Shown: positions 32,681 to 41,111 of the stretch, piece by piece
Numbering within the stretch: the stretch's first letter is position 1
How the letters are laid out: every line of letters starts with the position of its first letter
NCBI GenBank assembly: GCA_964343705.1
Contig: CAYFJX010000003.1
Coordinates: 62,001-126,000 of the forward strand
Direction: 5' to 3'
DNA: 64,000 nucleotides
Source of the DNA: JAUSFM01 sp964343705
GTDB lineage: Archaea; Nanobdellota; Nanobdellia; Woesearchaeales; UBA12501
Position numbers and translations under genes: made by a program
Notes under the pieces: model-generated
Seen by the model: the letters and a program-made list of their open reading frames with translations, nothing else
What the model was told of the DNA's origin: nothing
The model's database searches: none

Positions 32681-34138
32681 TTAATCTATGCCTTGGGCTT
32701 TCTGTAACTTACTTGAGTAATCTACATATATTACCTTAACTTCGGAAAACTCTTCCACTCCGAGGATGCCAGCTTCTCGTGTTCCATTCCCTGTTCCTTT
32801 AATGCCACCAAATGGCAGGTGTACTTCTGCACCAATAGTGGGTGCGTTAATGTAAACTATGCCTGCTTCAATGTGTTGCATTGCTTGGAATGCGTTTGAA
32901 ACATTGTTGGTGTAAATAGATGAAGACAAACCATACTCGATATTGTTTGCAACTTTGATTGCTTCGCGCAGGTTGTTTACGTCAATAACTGATACTACTG
33001 GGCCGAATATTTCTTCTTGTGCAATACGCGCATTGGGTTTTACATTGGTGAAGATAGTTGGTTTGTGGAAGTGTCCTTTGCCTGGTGGGGAGATGCCACC
33101 ACAAAGCATTTTTCCCTCGCGCTTTCCAATGCCAATGTATTTTTCTACTTTTTCAAGTGCTGCTTTGTTAACCAATGGGCCTACGTCAGTGCCACTTCGT
33201 AAGCCATGTCCAAGTCGCAAGCGCTTTGCTTTTTTCAAGAATGTGTCGAGAAATTGCCGTTTTACTTTTTTGTGTATTATGACTCGTGATGCTGCTGTGC
33301 ATCGTTGTCCTGTTGTTCCAAAACCTGCCCAAAGAACTCCTTCAACAGCAAGATTTATGTCAGCGTCGTCCATAATTATGATTGGGTTTTTACCACCCAT
33401 TTCAAGACCAACTTTTTTGACACCAGCATGTTGTGTAAGGAATTCTCCTGTTGCTTTGCTGCCAGTGAACGAAAGCGCTTGTGTTTTTGGGTGGGTAATA
33501 ATGCGCTTGCCTACAGTGGAGCCACTACCAGTTACCAGGTTCACAACTCCATTTGGTACGCCAGCTTCATGAAGAATCTTTACTAATTCAATGGCACACA
33601 GTGGGGTATCAGAACTTGGTTTGAAAACAACACTATTGCCACAGATAAGTGCTGGTGCAAGTTTCCATGCTGGAATTGCAATGGGGAAATTCCATGGTGT
33701 GATCAGGCCAACAACACCAACAGGTTGGCGCATGGTCATGCACCATTTGTTTTTGAGTTCACTTGGTGTGGTGTGGCCAAAGAGTCGTCGTCCTTCACCA
33801 GCCATGTACTCAAACACGTCAATTGCTTCTTGGACATCACCTAGACCTTCTTTGAGAACCTTGCCCATTTCTGTTGTGACTAGTCGTCCAAGTCGTGTTT
33901 TGTTTTTCTTAAGTAAGCGTGCTATTTCAAAGAGAAGTTCTCCGCGGTGAGGTGCAGGTGTGTTTTTCCAGTCTTGTAATGATTTGCTTGCTGCGGCAAC
34001 AGCAGCGTTAACATCTTTTTCATTGCCAGCTTGGAATCTTCCGAGTGGTCGTTCATTGGCAGGGTCAGTACTAATAAATGTCTTTCTAGAAGAAGATGTA
34101 ATCCACTTGCCACCTATAAACTGCCTGTAGGTCTGCAT
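32681..34138 (-). CDS. NAD(P)-dependent aldehyde dehydrogenase
   Basis: 485 residues. Cofactor site TPWNFPIAIPAWK and TGSKATGEF, catalytic Glu in GLEMGGKNPIIIMDDAD, catalytic Cys in GTTGQRCTAASR, and EEIFGPVVSV. Of the semialdehyde dehydrogenase kind (succinate-, or aminoadipate-semialdehyde). Placed 44 bp downstream of glutamate dehydrogenase and 44 bp upstream of the aminotransferase, so amine catabolism is the likely role. Confidence 0.93.
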   Translation of the reverse strand: MQTYRQFIGGKWITSSSRKTFISTDPANERPLGRFQAGNEKDVNAAVAAASKSLQDWKNTPAPHRGELLFEIARLLKKNKTRLGRLVTTEMGKVLKEGLGDVQEAIDVFEYMAGEGRRLFGHTTPSELKNKWCMTMRQPVGVVGLITPWNFPIAIPAWKLAPALICGNSVVFKPSSDTPLCAIELVKILHEAGVPNGVVNLVTGSGSTVGKRIITHPKTQALSFTGSKATGEFLTQHAGVKKVGLEMGGKNPIIIMDDADINLAVEGVLWAGFGTTGQRCTAASRVIIHKKVKRQFLDTFLKKAKRLRLGHGLRSGTDVGPLVNKAALEKVEKYIGIGKREGKMLCGGISPPGKGHFHKPTIFTNVKPNARIAQEEIFGPVVSVIDVNNLREAIKVANNIEYGLSSSIYTNNVSNAFQAMQHIEAGIVYINAPTIGAEVHLPFGGIKGTGNGTREAGILGVEEFSEVKVIYVDYSSKLQKAQGID

Positions 34139-34186
34139 GACCTCACCTCTTTTTTTTGTTTGATGAACTTGTAAAAAATAAAAAAA

Positions 34187-35296
34187 TTATTCTTCAGCAC
34201 AGGTAGTGCACTTTGCTTTTACACGGTCTTTAGCAATGTGAAGCCCAGCTTCAACTGGTGAAATGCTTTTTTCCTTTGCTGTATCAAGCACTTCTTTTGT
34301 GTTTTTGGTAAGTTTTTCTTCAACAAGCTTGAACATTTCTTCTTCAGTGCCACCTATATATTCTACATAGCTGCTGATTACACCACCAGCGTTTGCAACA
34401 AAGTCTGGTACAAGTAATGTTCCTTTTTTGTGGAACATTTCTTTTACTTCTGCACTGGTTGAAAGGTTAGCTCCTTCAACAATGAGCTTTGCCTTAACAG
34501 TGTCCATGTTTGCAGCTGTGATCAGGTCTGGTATTGCTGCGGTGATAAGAACATCACAGTCGACACTGATGATTTCAGCTCCAGGAATAACTTCACCTTC
34601 GCTATACTTTGTTACAGTTCTTTCTTTTTGTTTCACATCAAAGACTTTTTGATAGTCAATGCCTTCTTTGTTTACAAGGCATCCTTTTGAGTCTGATACT
34701 GCAACAAGCTTTGCACCTTTTTCTGTTAAGAATTTTGTAACAAATGTACCAACATTACCAAAGCCTTCAACAGCAAAGGTCACATCTTCTGGTTTTAATC
34801 CCATGTGTTCAAGTGCAACAAGAGTTGCATGGTACACGCCAAAACCAGTGCTTCCAAGTTCATGAGGTAAACCACCCATGTCAGCTGGTTTTCCAGTGAC
34901 AGATTTCATGTCTCCATTTGCGTTTGCAAATGTTCTCATTTCTTCTTCTGCCATACTAATATCAGGCGCTGATACATACTGGTCTGGGCACACAATTTTT
35001 AGTGCTTCTGAAAACGCCTTGACAATTTCTTGCTTTTTTTCATTTGAGATTTCTCGAGGATTAGCAATAATGCCTGACTTTGCTCCACCAAACGGAAGGT
35101 CTGCAAGAGCATTTTTCCAAGTCATAGCTCGAGCAAGTCTGAAAACTTCTTCCTTGTCTACAGTAGGGGTCATTCTAATGCCTCCTTTTCCAGGTCCAAG
35201 AGCAGTGTTGTCAATTACAACAAAGCCATGCATGCCAACTTTAGCATTATATACTTCAATTACTTTTTCAGGTCCAAAAGCGTCATATTCTACCAT
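34187..35296 (-). CDS. Glu/Leu/Phe/Val dehydrogenase, probably glutamate dehydrogenase
   Basis: 369 residues (start ATG 35296 behind GAGGT; ATG 35311 also possible). Catalytic Lys region PGKGGIRMTPTV, AMTWKNALADLPFGGAKSGI with the catalytic Lys, APDISMAEEEM, and Rossmann motif FAVEGFGNVGTFVTKF. VPDFVANAGGVISSYVEY closes the active site. The size is below the 410-420 usual for archaeal GDH and the substrate pocket cannot be read with certainty. Ends in a Cys pair (KCTTCAEE), unusual for the family. Confidence 0.88.
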   Translation of the reverse strand: MVEYDAFGPEKVIEVYNAKVGMHGFVVIDNTALGPGKGGIRMTPTVDKEEVFRLARAMTWKNALADLPFGGAKSGIIANPREISNEKKQEIVKAFSEALKIVCPDQYVSAPDISMAEEEMRTFANANGDMKSVTGKPADMGGLPHELGSTGFGVYHATLVALEHMGLKPEDVTFAVEGFGNVGTFVTKFLTEKGAKLVAVSDSKGCLVNKEGIDYQKVFDVKQKERTVTKYSEGEVIPGAEIISVDCDVLITAAIPDLITAANMDTVKAKLIVEGANLSTSAEVKEMFHKKGTLLVPDFVANAGGVISSYVEYIGGTEEEMFKLVEEKLTKNTKEVLDTAKEKSISPVEAGLHIAKDRVKAKCTTCAEE

Positions 35297-35370
35297 TTCA
35301 ATATACCTCATTAACTATAGTTTTGTCTCTACCTCTTTTTACGCTCTTTAGTGGGATTTTCTTTTTAAAT

Positions 35371-35607
35371 TTAATCCATCTTAAGTGCTTTTTTTAGCTC
35401 ATCTTCATCAAAGCCAACAATCACCGTGTCATCAATAACAATAACAGGCACACCCATTTGGCCAGATTTTTCAATCATTTCTTCTTTGCCTTTTTCATCT
35501 TCAGCAACATTGACTTCTTTAAAGTCGACTTTGTTTGCTTTTAGGAATTCTTTTGCTTTAACACACCAAGGGCATGTTGGGGTTGAATATACAGTTACTT
35601 CTGCCAT
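35371..35607 (-). CDS. glutaredoxin-like protein, NrdH type
   Basis: 78 residues, thioredoxin fold. Active site TPTCPWCVKAKEFL (CPWC), cis-Pro in MGVPVIVIDDTVIVGFDE. Size and motif fit NrdH/Grx-like proteins that reduce cytosolic disulfides. SD-like GGAGG lies upstream of ATG 35607. It probably works with cytosolic reductases. Confidence 0.93.
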   Translation of the reverse strand: MAEVTVYSTPTCPWCVKAKEFLKANKVDFKEVNVAEDEKGKEEMIEKSGQMGVPVIVIDDTVIVGFDEDELKKALKMD

Positions 35608-35755
35608 AGTATTTCCTCCAGTTTTTTATGAATGTTTGCACTTGCTCTTTTTTTACTGCTTTTATGTTTTGTTGTTTTATGGTGATTCTTTTTTTGTTTG
35701 TGAGTATATATGGGTATGTCTGTATTGTCAAAAGAGGGTTTTGATAAGGAATGGG

Positions 35756-35873
35756 CGCCCACGCCGGGATTTTCACCCATGCACATCTGCTTGCAGAGGG
35801 TTTGAACCCGGATAGCTGGTAAACAGCACCTGGAATCTCACTCCAGTGCAATACCAGATTATGCGACGTGGGC
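35756..35873 (-). tRNA. tRNA-Leu(GAG) with a T-loop intron
   Basis: Acceptor GCCCACG (35867-35873)/CGTGGGC (35757-35763). D arm GCA..TGC with GG in the loop; anticodon arm CTGGA-GTGAGAT-TCCAG gives GAG; long variable arm GCTG-TTTAC-CAGC (class II, as expected for Leu). The T arm CCGGG-TTCAAA..T-CCCGG is interrupted by a 31-nt intron, 35770-35800. The bulge-helix-bulge is clear: UUCA in the exon pairs with UGAA in the intron, with bulges AAC and AAU; splicing restores the loop UUCAAAU. CCA is not encoded; base 73 is G, where archaeal tRNA-Leu normally has A. TATA-like box at about 35886. Confidence 0.93.
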
Positions 35874-35915
35874 ATATAGGAAAAGTTTATATAATCTGAT
35901 TGTATATTGTTTTTT

Positions 35916-35948
35916 GAATCTCACTCCGTGCGCCAGATTGTGCGACGC
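35916..35948 (-). pseudogene. decayed 5'-half copy of tRNA-Leu(GAG)
   Basis: Sense strand GCGTCGCACAATCTGG then CGCACGGAGTGAGATTC matches the tRNA from the acceptor end through the anticodon loop with a 3-4 bp deletion in the D arm. It stops at the anticodon. It lies about 43 bp upstream of the intact gene's 5' end, with the tRNA's TATA box in between, and is bordered on its other side by GCTTTTTTTCTTTT on the plus strand. The tRNA-Leu(UAG) locus has the same arrangement. Confidence 0.75.
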
Positions 35949-36012
35949 TTTTTTTCTTTTTTTCATTATTTTCCGTATAGTTTTCGAGCTATATAAGTTT
36001 GTCGCGCACGTA

Positions 36013-36145
36013 TGTCCAGTGTCTAGTGGTACAAAGATTTCGGAATGTTTCCGAGAAAAAAAGAAACTAGACAATTCTTTAAAAGTAAATTCGGATGTCT
36101 TTCGAGAAATGAAAATCTTGCACTGGACAGGTAAGATGTCCAGTG
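36013..36145 (+). promoter_or_regulatory. structured leader with competing stems at the start codon
   Basis: CACTGGACA (36121-36129) can pair with TGTCCAGTG at 36013-36021 or with TGTCCAGTG at 36137-36145. The second pairing makes a 9-bp hairpin with loop GGTAAGA that buries the ATG at 36136. Nested inside the first are TGTCTAGT/ACTAGACA (36020-36027/36066-36073) and TCGGAA-tgt-TTCCGA (36040-36054). TATA ctatataag at about 35990 puts the RNA start near 36015-36020. Mutually exclusive structures suggest a translational switch. The same frame is open through the leader, so part could be coding. Confidence 0.5.
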
Positions 36146-37152
36146 GCTCTGTTTACAAATCAACCCCATACCCTTATTATACCAGTGCCTTGCTCCCTGC
36201 ATGTATGGATAGTGAAAGGTATTATGATGCTGTAGGTGAGGTTAGTTTTAATTCTTGGGATTTAGTTCGGTTTGAAGGTACCTTGCCACATGTTTTCCCA
36301 GAAGGTTCGTTGTTAGATTCTGGGTGTGGCCAAGGTGAATGGTTGGCATTTTTAGCTGAACAAACACATCTTGCACTTACAGGCAATGATATTTCTCCAG
36401 TCCGATTAGACCTTGCAAAAAGAAAAGCAAATGGTCATGATATTGCCTTTGAAGTGGGAGATATTACTCAGCTTCCATACGCAGATGGGTCTTTTGATCA
36501 AGTTACTGCATTAGAAACATTGGAGCATATTCCTAACTGGGAAAAAGCGTTTTCAGAAATTGTTCGTGTTGCTTCAAAACGAGTGGTTGTAACAGTACCC
36601 TATGCTGAACGAATAAAATATGAAACCTGTGGGAATTGTGGTTCAGAAGCAAGCTTGTATGGGCACTTGCATAGTTTTAAAGAACAAGATTTTGAAAAAC
36701 AGCCAGTCGATGGTACAATGAGTTTTGAAAAATTGTATCATCCTCATGGGCTTGGGCATTTTATAAAACGAGCAATAAGAGGTGTTTCTAGAAAACTTAG
36801 ACATGCAGCGTCAGTTAACGAGACAAATGGGCACACTATGTCAACAGTTTGTTTTACTTGTTATGAAGAAGTACCTTACACAAAATATTTTGAGCGCGCA
36901 GCAGATAGACTACGAAAATTGGCAACACGATCCCCTGAGTATTTGCTAGTGACTGCTATTGTCGTAGGTGAAGGCACGGTTGTTGGTGGGAGAAGTATTG
37001 TTGGTCCTGGAACACTCATTGGTAAGATGGTGGGTGTGGGTACAAACGCTGTTGTTGCTGGGAACATTACTGATGGGAAAAGAATTATGCCTCTGCGACC
37101 TTTTTATGGGCGTTGGGAATCTAACTCGGAAAGTGAACGATTATCAGAATAG
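36136..37152 (+). CDS. SAM-dependent methyltransferase with C-terminal Gly/Val-rich extension
   Basis: About 338 residues from ATG 36136 (MSSGSVYKSTPYPYY); ATG 36109 (MKILHW) and GTG 36020 are in frame too. Motif I LLDSGCGQGEWLAFLAE, then LTGNDISPVRLDLAK, VGDITQLPYADGSFDQVTAL and LETLEHIPNWEKAF are a typical methyltransferase 11 fold. A CxxC (ETCGNCGS) and a second Cys pair (VCFTCYEE) may hold zinc. The last 60 residues (AIVVGEGTVVGGRSIVGPGT) have a Gly/Val repeat like a left-handed helix. Substrate unknown. Confidence 0.82.
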   Translation: MSSGSVYKSTPYPYYTSALLPACMDSERYYDAVGEVSFNSWDLVRFEGTLPHVFPEGSLLDSGCGQGEWLAFLAEQTHLALTGNDISPVRLDLAKRKANGHDIAFEVGDITQLPYADGSFDQVTALETLEHIPNWEKAFSEIVRVASKRVVVTVPYAERIKYETCGNCGSEASLYGHLHSFKEQDFEKQPVDGTMSFEKLYHPHGLGHFIKRAIRGVSRKLRHAASVNETNGHTMSTVCFTCYEEVPYTKYFERAADRLRKLATRSPEYLLVTAIVVGEGTVVGGRSIVGPGTLIGKMVGVGTNAVVAGNITDGKRIMPLRPFYGRWESNSESERLSE

Positions 37153-37165
37153 GATTCTAATTGCC

Positions 37166-38209
37166 TCAATACTTCAACATGGTCCTTAATTCGACTGCCC
37201 ACTTGATTACTGCAGGGATAAGGCCAGTAAGAACAAACTTGGGGTGGATTATGATGCCATTGTATTTACCAAGGCTTATTGCCATGGTGCGTTGCTTTGA
37301 GGTGTAGGTCTTCAGTGGTTTTCCTTGTTCAGTGTTCTTGATATTGTCAACAATAATTTCAGCATGGATTTCAGCGTTCTGAGCTGTTTTCTCTTCTTTA
37401 ATCCCAGTAACATCGCCAGCGACAAAAATGTTGGGGTATCCAGGCATTTGCATGTTCTCATTTACAATAATGTGATCACGATCATCAAGATTTTTTCCAA
37501 AGCTTTTTTTCATAAATCCTGAATTGGGTTTGATTCCTGTGCAGAGAAAAGCCATGTCTGCGTGGAGTCGTGTTCCTTTTTTTGTTATGAATGTGTTTCC
37601 TTTGCTGTTTTCTATGCGCTCATTAAAGATGATTTTGACGCCTTTTTTTCTTAAGTATTTTTCAGAGTACTCACACACTTTTGGGACACAGCGTGGCATA
37701 AGTTTATCTCGTGAATGCACAAGCATAATGTTTTTGTCTTTGTAGCGTTCTGCTATTTCAGCTGCAAGTTCAACACCCACAATGCCTCCTCCAATGATGG
37801 TAACACTTTCTGCTCTACATAGTTTTTCGTAGTAATTGCGAAGCATGTCTGCTCTGGTTGCCATGACAATGTTGTGTTCTTTAATTGGGGTGTTATAAGT
37901 TGATCCTGAACAAATAATAAGGTAGTCAAAAGGGATGTGTTGTTTATTTTCAAGAACTACATCTTTTTTTGTTACTTCAGCCACTACACCGCGGATAAAC
38001 CGTGCTTTTTTGAGGTAATGGCTGTGTACACGCTGGATTTTTTTGATGTGTTGTGGTTCCACTATGGTTCGGAGAATTGAAGGGGTGTATTCATAGAAGT
38101 CTTTGGTGTCTATGAGTGTTACATCAAAGTTTTTTTCAAGCTTTTCTGCAGCAGTACTGCCTGCAAAGCCACCTCCTATGATGACAATTTTCTTTTGCTC
38201 TTGTGACAT
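37166..38209 (-). CDS. FAD-dependent NAD(P)H oxidoreductase, NDH-2/FSP1-like
   Basis: 347 residues. FAD site KIVIIGGGFAGSTAAEKL, NAD(P)H site VTIIGGGIVGVELAAEIAERY, and FVAGDVTGI. The remainder follows the NDH-2/AMID/FSP1 pattern (TPSILRTIVEPQHI, LIICSGSTYN), and the C-terminus has hydrophobic residues that may attach to the membrane. It may oxidise NADH with a quinone, fitting the VKORs. ATG 38209 is preferred; a longer frame from 38251 adds a non-conserved leader. Confidence 0.85.
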   Translation of the reverse strand: MSQEQKKIVIIGGGFAGSTAAEKLEKNFDVTLIDTKDFYEYTPSILRTIVEPQHIKKIQRVHSHYLKKARFIRGVVAEVTKKDVVLENKQHIPFDYLIICSGSTYNTPIKEHNIVMATRADMLRNYYEKLCRAESVTIIGGGIVGVELAAEIAERYKDKNIMLVHSRDKLMPRCVPKVCEYSEKYLRKKGVKIIFNERIENSKGNTFITKKGTRLHADMAFLCTGIKPNSGFMKKSFGKNLDDRDHIIVNENMQMPGYPNIFVAGDVTGIKEEKTAQNAEIHAEIIVDNIKNTEQGKPLKTYTSKQRTMAISLGKYNGIIIHPKFVLTGLIPAVIKWAVELRTMLKY

Positions 38210-38361
38210 GGTCTTTTTTTGGGTGTTGGATACTAAAAAGGTTTTCATCACTATTTATTTTCCATATGGAAATGTGTTGGTTGTTGTATCAAAACAAACT
38301 TTTGACAATCAAACAATAACCTTTAAAAGCTGGTTCTCTATTCAAACATTGGTGATCAATT

Positions 38362-39027
38362 ATGGGATACACAGTCATTGCGCCAGTAGGCGACAACACA
38401 AAAGCCCTGTTTGTAGGCATGAAGCAATTTCCAACTGAAAAAGTGGTTTTGGTAACACCTAAACCCTATCTCAAAGAGGCAGAAAAACTCGTCAAAAAAC
38501 TTGAAGACTTCACCATAAAAGCAGAAATTCGAGAAATAGGGGCAAATGTCATGGAAGAAATGTTTCGCGTGTTTGGTGACCTCTGCTTTCTCCACAACTG
38601 CGAAGAAGGAAAATGTGATAATCTCATTGTAAATGTTGCAACAGGAGATCGAGTAAGCACTTGCGCAGCATTAAGTGCTGCTTTTGCAAATGGTCTCAAA
38701 GCATTTGGGGTTATGGGGGACCAATGCATGCTTATGCCTATTATGAAACTATCTTATTACAACCAACTCAGCCAAAACAAGCTTGAGATCCTCAAAAATC
38801 TTAATGCCAAAGAGTACACTTCTTTGAAAGATCTTAGCAAAAAGGTAAAGATGTCAATTTCATTACTTTCTTATCACATTAATGGCAACTACAAATACAA
38901 AGGTCTTAAAGAGTTCCGTCTTGTTGAAGTGCAAGAAAAAAGCAAACAACTTTTGGTAAAGCTTTCTTCAATGGGTGACTTGTTATTGAAAGGCTACATT
39001 AAACAAAGTAAAAAGGAAAACTCATGA
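38362..39027 (+). CDS. CARF-domain/winged-helix regulator (Csa3/HFX_2341-like)
   Basis: 221 residues. N-terminal Rossmann-like CARF domain: GYTVIAPVGDNTKALFVGM, VVLVTPKPYLKEA, NLIVNVATGDRVSTCAALSAAFANG. The C-terminus is a winged helix (LKNLNAKEYTSLKDLSKKVK, MSISLLSYHINGNYKYKGL). CARF regulators bind cyclic oligoadenylates or other nucleotides; here there is no CRISPR array in the window and the gene heads a metabolic operon. A Cys-rich insert (CFLHNCEEGKCDN) is unusual. Leaderless: TATA cctttaaaag about 40 bp upstream. Confidence 0.82.
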   Translation: MGYTVIAPVGDNTKALFVGMKQFPTEKVVLVTPKPYLKEAEKLVKKLEDFTIKAEIREIGANVMEEMFRVFGDLCFLHNCEEGKCDNLIVNVATGDRVSTCAALSAAFANGLKAFGVMGDQCMLMPIMKLSYYNQLSQNKLEILKNLNAKEYTSLKDLSKKVKMSISLLSYHINGNYKYKGLKEFRLVEVQEKSKQLLVKLSSMGDLLLKGYIKQSKKENS

Positions 39028-39983
39028 AAATAAGAAAAAAATCTTTCAAAAAAATTGCAGTAACGCTCGCACTAGTCATACTCCTAGCACTTGCAGTGTT
39101 GTACACAATCAAACCAAAACAAGAACAAATAACAGAAAAAATCCTGCTTGACAAAGACATGGATCCCAAGGAGTATCTTTCATTTATCAAAAACAATCTT
39201 GTCTCTGGTGGCGTACCCAAAGATGCTATTCCAGCAATCGACACTCCTATTTACCTGACTGCAAACAAGGCAAAGATCGACGACAATGATCAAGTTTTTG
39301 GTATTGCATACAACAGTCTGATTGCAGCCTATCCTCAAGACATTCTCTATCATCATGAAATTGTGAATGAAAAAGTAAATGGGGAAAAGCTCTCACTTAC
39401 CTACTGCCCCCTTACAGGAAGCATTGTTGGCTACAAAGGAAAAAACCTTGGTGTTTCTGGTGCATTGTACAACAGCAACTTGGTTTTTTATGATAGGGAA
39501 ACTGACAGTCTCTTTCCACAAATCCTCGGAGTTGGTGTCCAAGGAGATGAAACAGGAAACTCTCTTGAAACATTTCCTATAACTATCACAACCTGGAAAC
39601 AATGGAAAACTGCTTATCCTGATACAAAAGTTTTGTCACGAAACACAGGCCACCTTCGGGATTATGATCGAACTCCTTATCCTGGCTATGAAGACAGTCT
39701 TCGGGTGTGGTTTCCTGTAGCAGCAAAAAGCACAGCATTCCACAGCAAGAAACTAGTCCATGGCATTGAGCACAACAAAGAAACCTTTGCCTTGCTTAAA
39801 GAAAAAGTACACGCAGAAAAAACAGTAACTATCAAAACAAAAACAGGTGATATCACTGCAACCTATGATAAAGCGACTGACAGCATAACTGTTGCGGACA
39901 CAGATGGCAATCATGTCAAAAGCTTTGATGTCTTCTGGTTTGCCTGGTTTGCATACCATCCAGACACAAACATTATAAAATAA
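39024..39983 (+). CDS. DUF3179 membrane-anchored protein
   Basis: 319 residues. N-terminal anchor (10-30). DUF3179 markers: DQVFGIAYNSLIAAYPQDIL, LSLTYCPLTGSIVGY, LYNSNLVFYDRETDSLFPQ and the C-terminal DVFWFAWFAYHPDTNI. The single Cys in TYCPLTG is the family hallmark. Its ATG overlaps the CARF gene's TGA (ATGA). The family's role is unknown; a surface position is likely. Confidence 0.9.
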   Translation: MKIRKKSFKKIAVTLALVILLALAVLYTIKPKQEQITEKILLDKDMDPKEYLSFIKNNLVSGGVPKDAIPAIDTPIYLTANKAKIDDNDQVFGIAYNSLIAAYPQDILYHHEIVNEKVNGEKLSLTYCPLTGSIVGYKGKNLGVSGALYNSNLVFYDRETDSLFPQILGVGVQGDETGNSLETFPITITTWKQWKTAYPDTKVLSRNTGHLRDYDRTPYPGYEDSLRVWFPVAAKSTAFHSKKLVHGIEHNKETFALLKEKVHAEKTVTIKTKTGDITATYDKATDSITVADTDGNHVKSFDVFWFAWFAYHPDTNIIK

Positions 39984-40001
39984 TCAAGCAAGGTATCTCT
40001 C

Positions 40002-41111
40002 ATGAGCGAAGTACCTATTGGTGAGCAAGCACAGAATCCTCGTGATGACCCTAAGAAAGGGTTGCGCGTAGCAATTATCACACCACACACTTTCCCAGGT
40101 ATGAGTGGTAATGCAGTTACCATCAAAAGAATCACAGAAGGGCTTGGGAAGAAAAACGTGGATGTTGCAGTTTTCAAAGCTGATGACATTAATATAACTT
40201 ACCTAAGGGACTTTAATCCCCATGTTATCCATGCGTTTCACGCGTACAAATCAGGGCGCTTTGCAAAAGAGTTAAGCAAGGATGCAGTCTTAGTTGACCA
40301 AATAGAAGGTGTTATTCCAACACAGAGTATGTCCATTCCATTAGTTGTTACCTTTACAGGTACTGATTCAGACCATGATTTATTTGACGCAAAAAAGCGA
40401 AAAACAATCCAAGAAGTTATTGACACTGCAACGGTCGTAACATGTTTTAACAAAACAACCAAACAAAAAATAACCAATAGCCTAACTATAGCACCAAAAA
40501 AAATAAAAGTCATACCCCAAGCAGTTGCATTGGAAAAAAGCGAGTACAGCTTACGAAGAAAATGCGGAATTCCTGGAGGCGCATTTGTTTTTTTTCTTCC
40601 AGCAGGCTTGCGTAAAATAAAATATGCACATTTTTACCTTGACCAATTCAAAAAACTACATGAATTGTATGGTATTCATCTTGTTATTGCAGGGCCAACT
40701 TTGGAAGAGTCCTTTGCTGACAAGCTTACTTCCCAAACTCATGACCTCAAATGGGTACACATGGTGCAAATACCTCACCTTAGCATGTATGGGGCATACC
40801 AAGAAGCAGATGCTGTCCTGAACACCTCGCTGAGTGAAGGAATGTCAAATGCTATCATGGAAGCATTAAGCATGGCCAAACCAGTCCTTGCCTCATCAAT
40901 TGAAGGAAATAAAGCACTAATCAAAAACAATATTAATGGATTGTTATTCAAAGACAAAAGAGAGTTTTTCCATCTGGCACAAAGGCTCATAAATGAAAGC
41001 GGCTTGTGTTCAAGGCTTGGAAAAACCGCACAGATTACTATTCAAAACAAGTTTCCTTGCAAAGAGGAAATACTATCATACCTAAAAGTATATGGGAGCG
41101 TGATTGCATGA
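40002..41111 (+). CDS. GT4-type glycosyltransferase
   Basis: 369 residues, GT-B fold: LRVAIITPHTFPGMSGNAVT at the N-terminus, PKKIKVIPQAV, VFFLPAGLRKIKYAHFYLDQ and the nucleotide-sugar site VLNTSLSEGMSNAIMEALSMAKPVLASSIEGNK (E-x7-E). Its TGA overlaps the next ATG. Likely decorates a lipid or surface polymer; acceptor unknown. Confidence 0.88.
   Translation: MSEVPIGEQAQNPRDDPKKGLRVAIITPHTFPGMSGNAVTIKRITEGLGKKNVDVAVFKADDINITYLRDFNPHVIHAFHAYKSGRFAKELSKDAVLVDQIEGVIPTQSMSIPLVVTFTGTDSDHDLFDAKKRKTIQEVIDTATVVTCFNKTTKQKITNSLTIAPKKIKVIPQAVALEKSEYSLRRKCGIPGGAFVFFLPAGLRKIKYAHFYLDQFKKLHELYGIHLVIAGPTLEESFADKLTSQTHDLKWVHMVQIPHLSMYGAYQEADAVLNTSLSEGMSNAIMEALSMAKPVLASSIEGNKALIKNNINGLLFKDKREFFHLAQRLINESGLCSRLGKTAQITIQNKFPCKEEILSYLKVYGSVIA

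Noticed and set aside
32943..33572. 209-codon plus-strand frame inside the aldehyde dehydrogenase
   Set aside because: Antisense shadow; the minus strand encodes all catalytic motifs of the dehydrogenase.
35941..35965. Poly-T tract as an intrinsic terminator
   Set aside because: On the plus strand no gene lies upstream for it to terminate, and on the minus strand it is an A-tract upstream of a promoter; it is instead treated as part of the tRNA-half arrangement.
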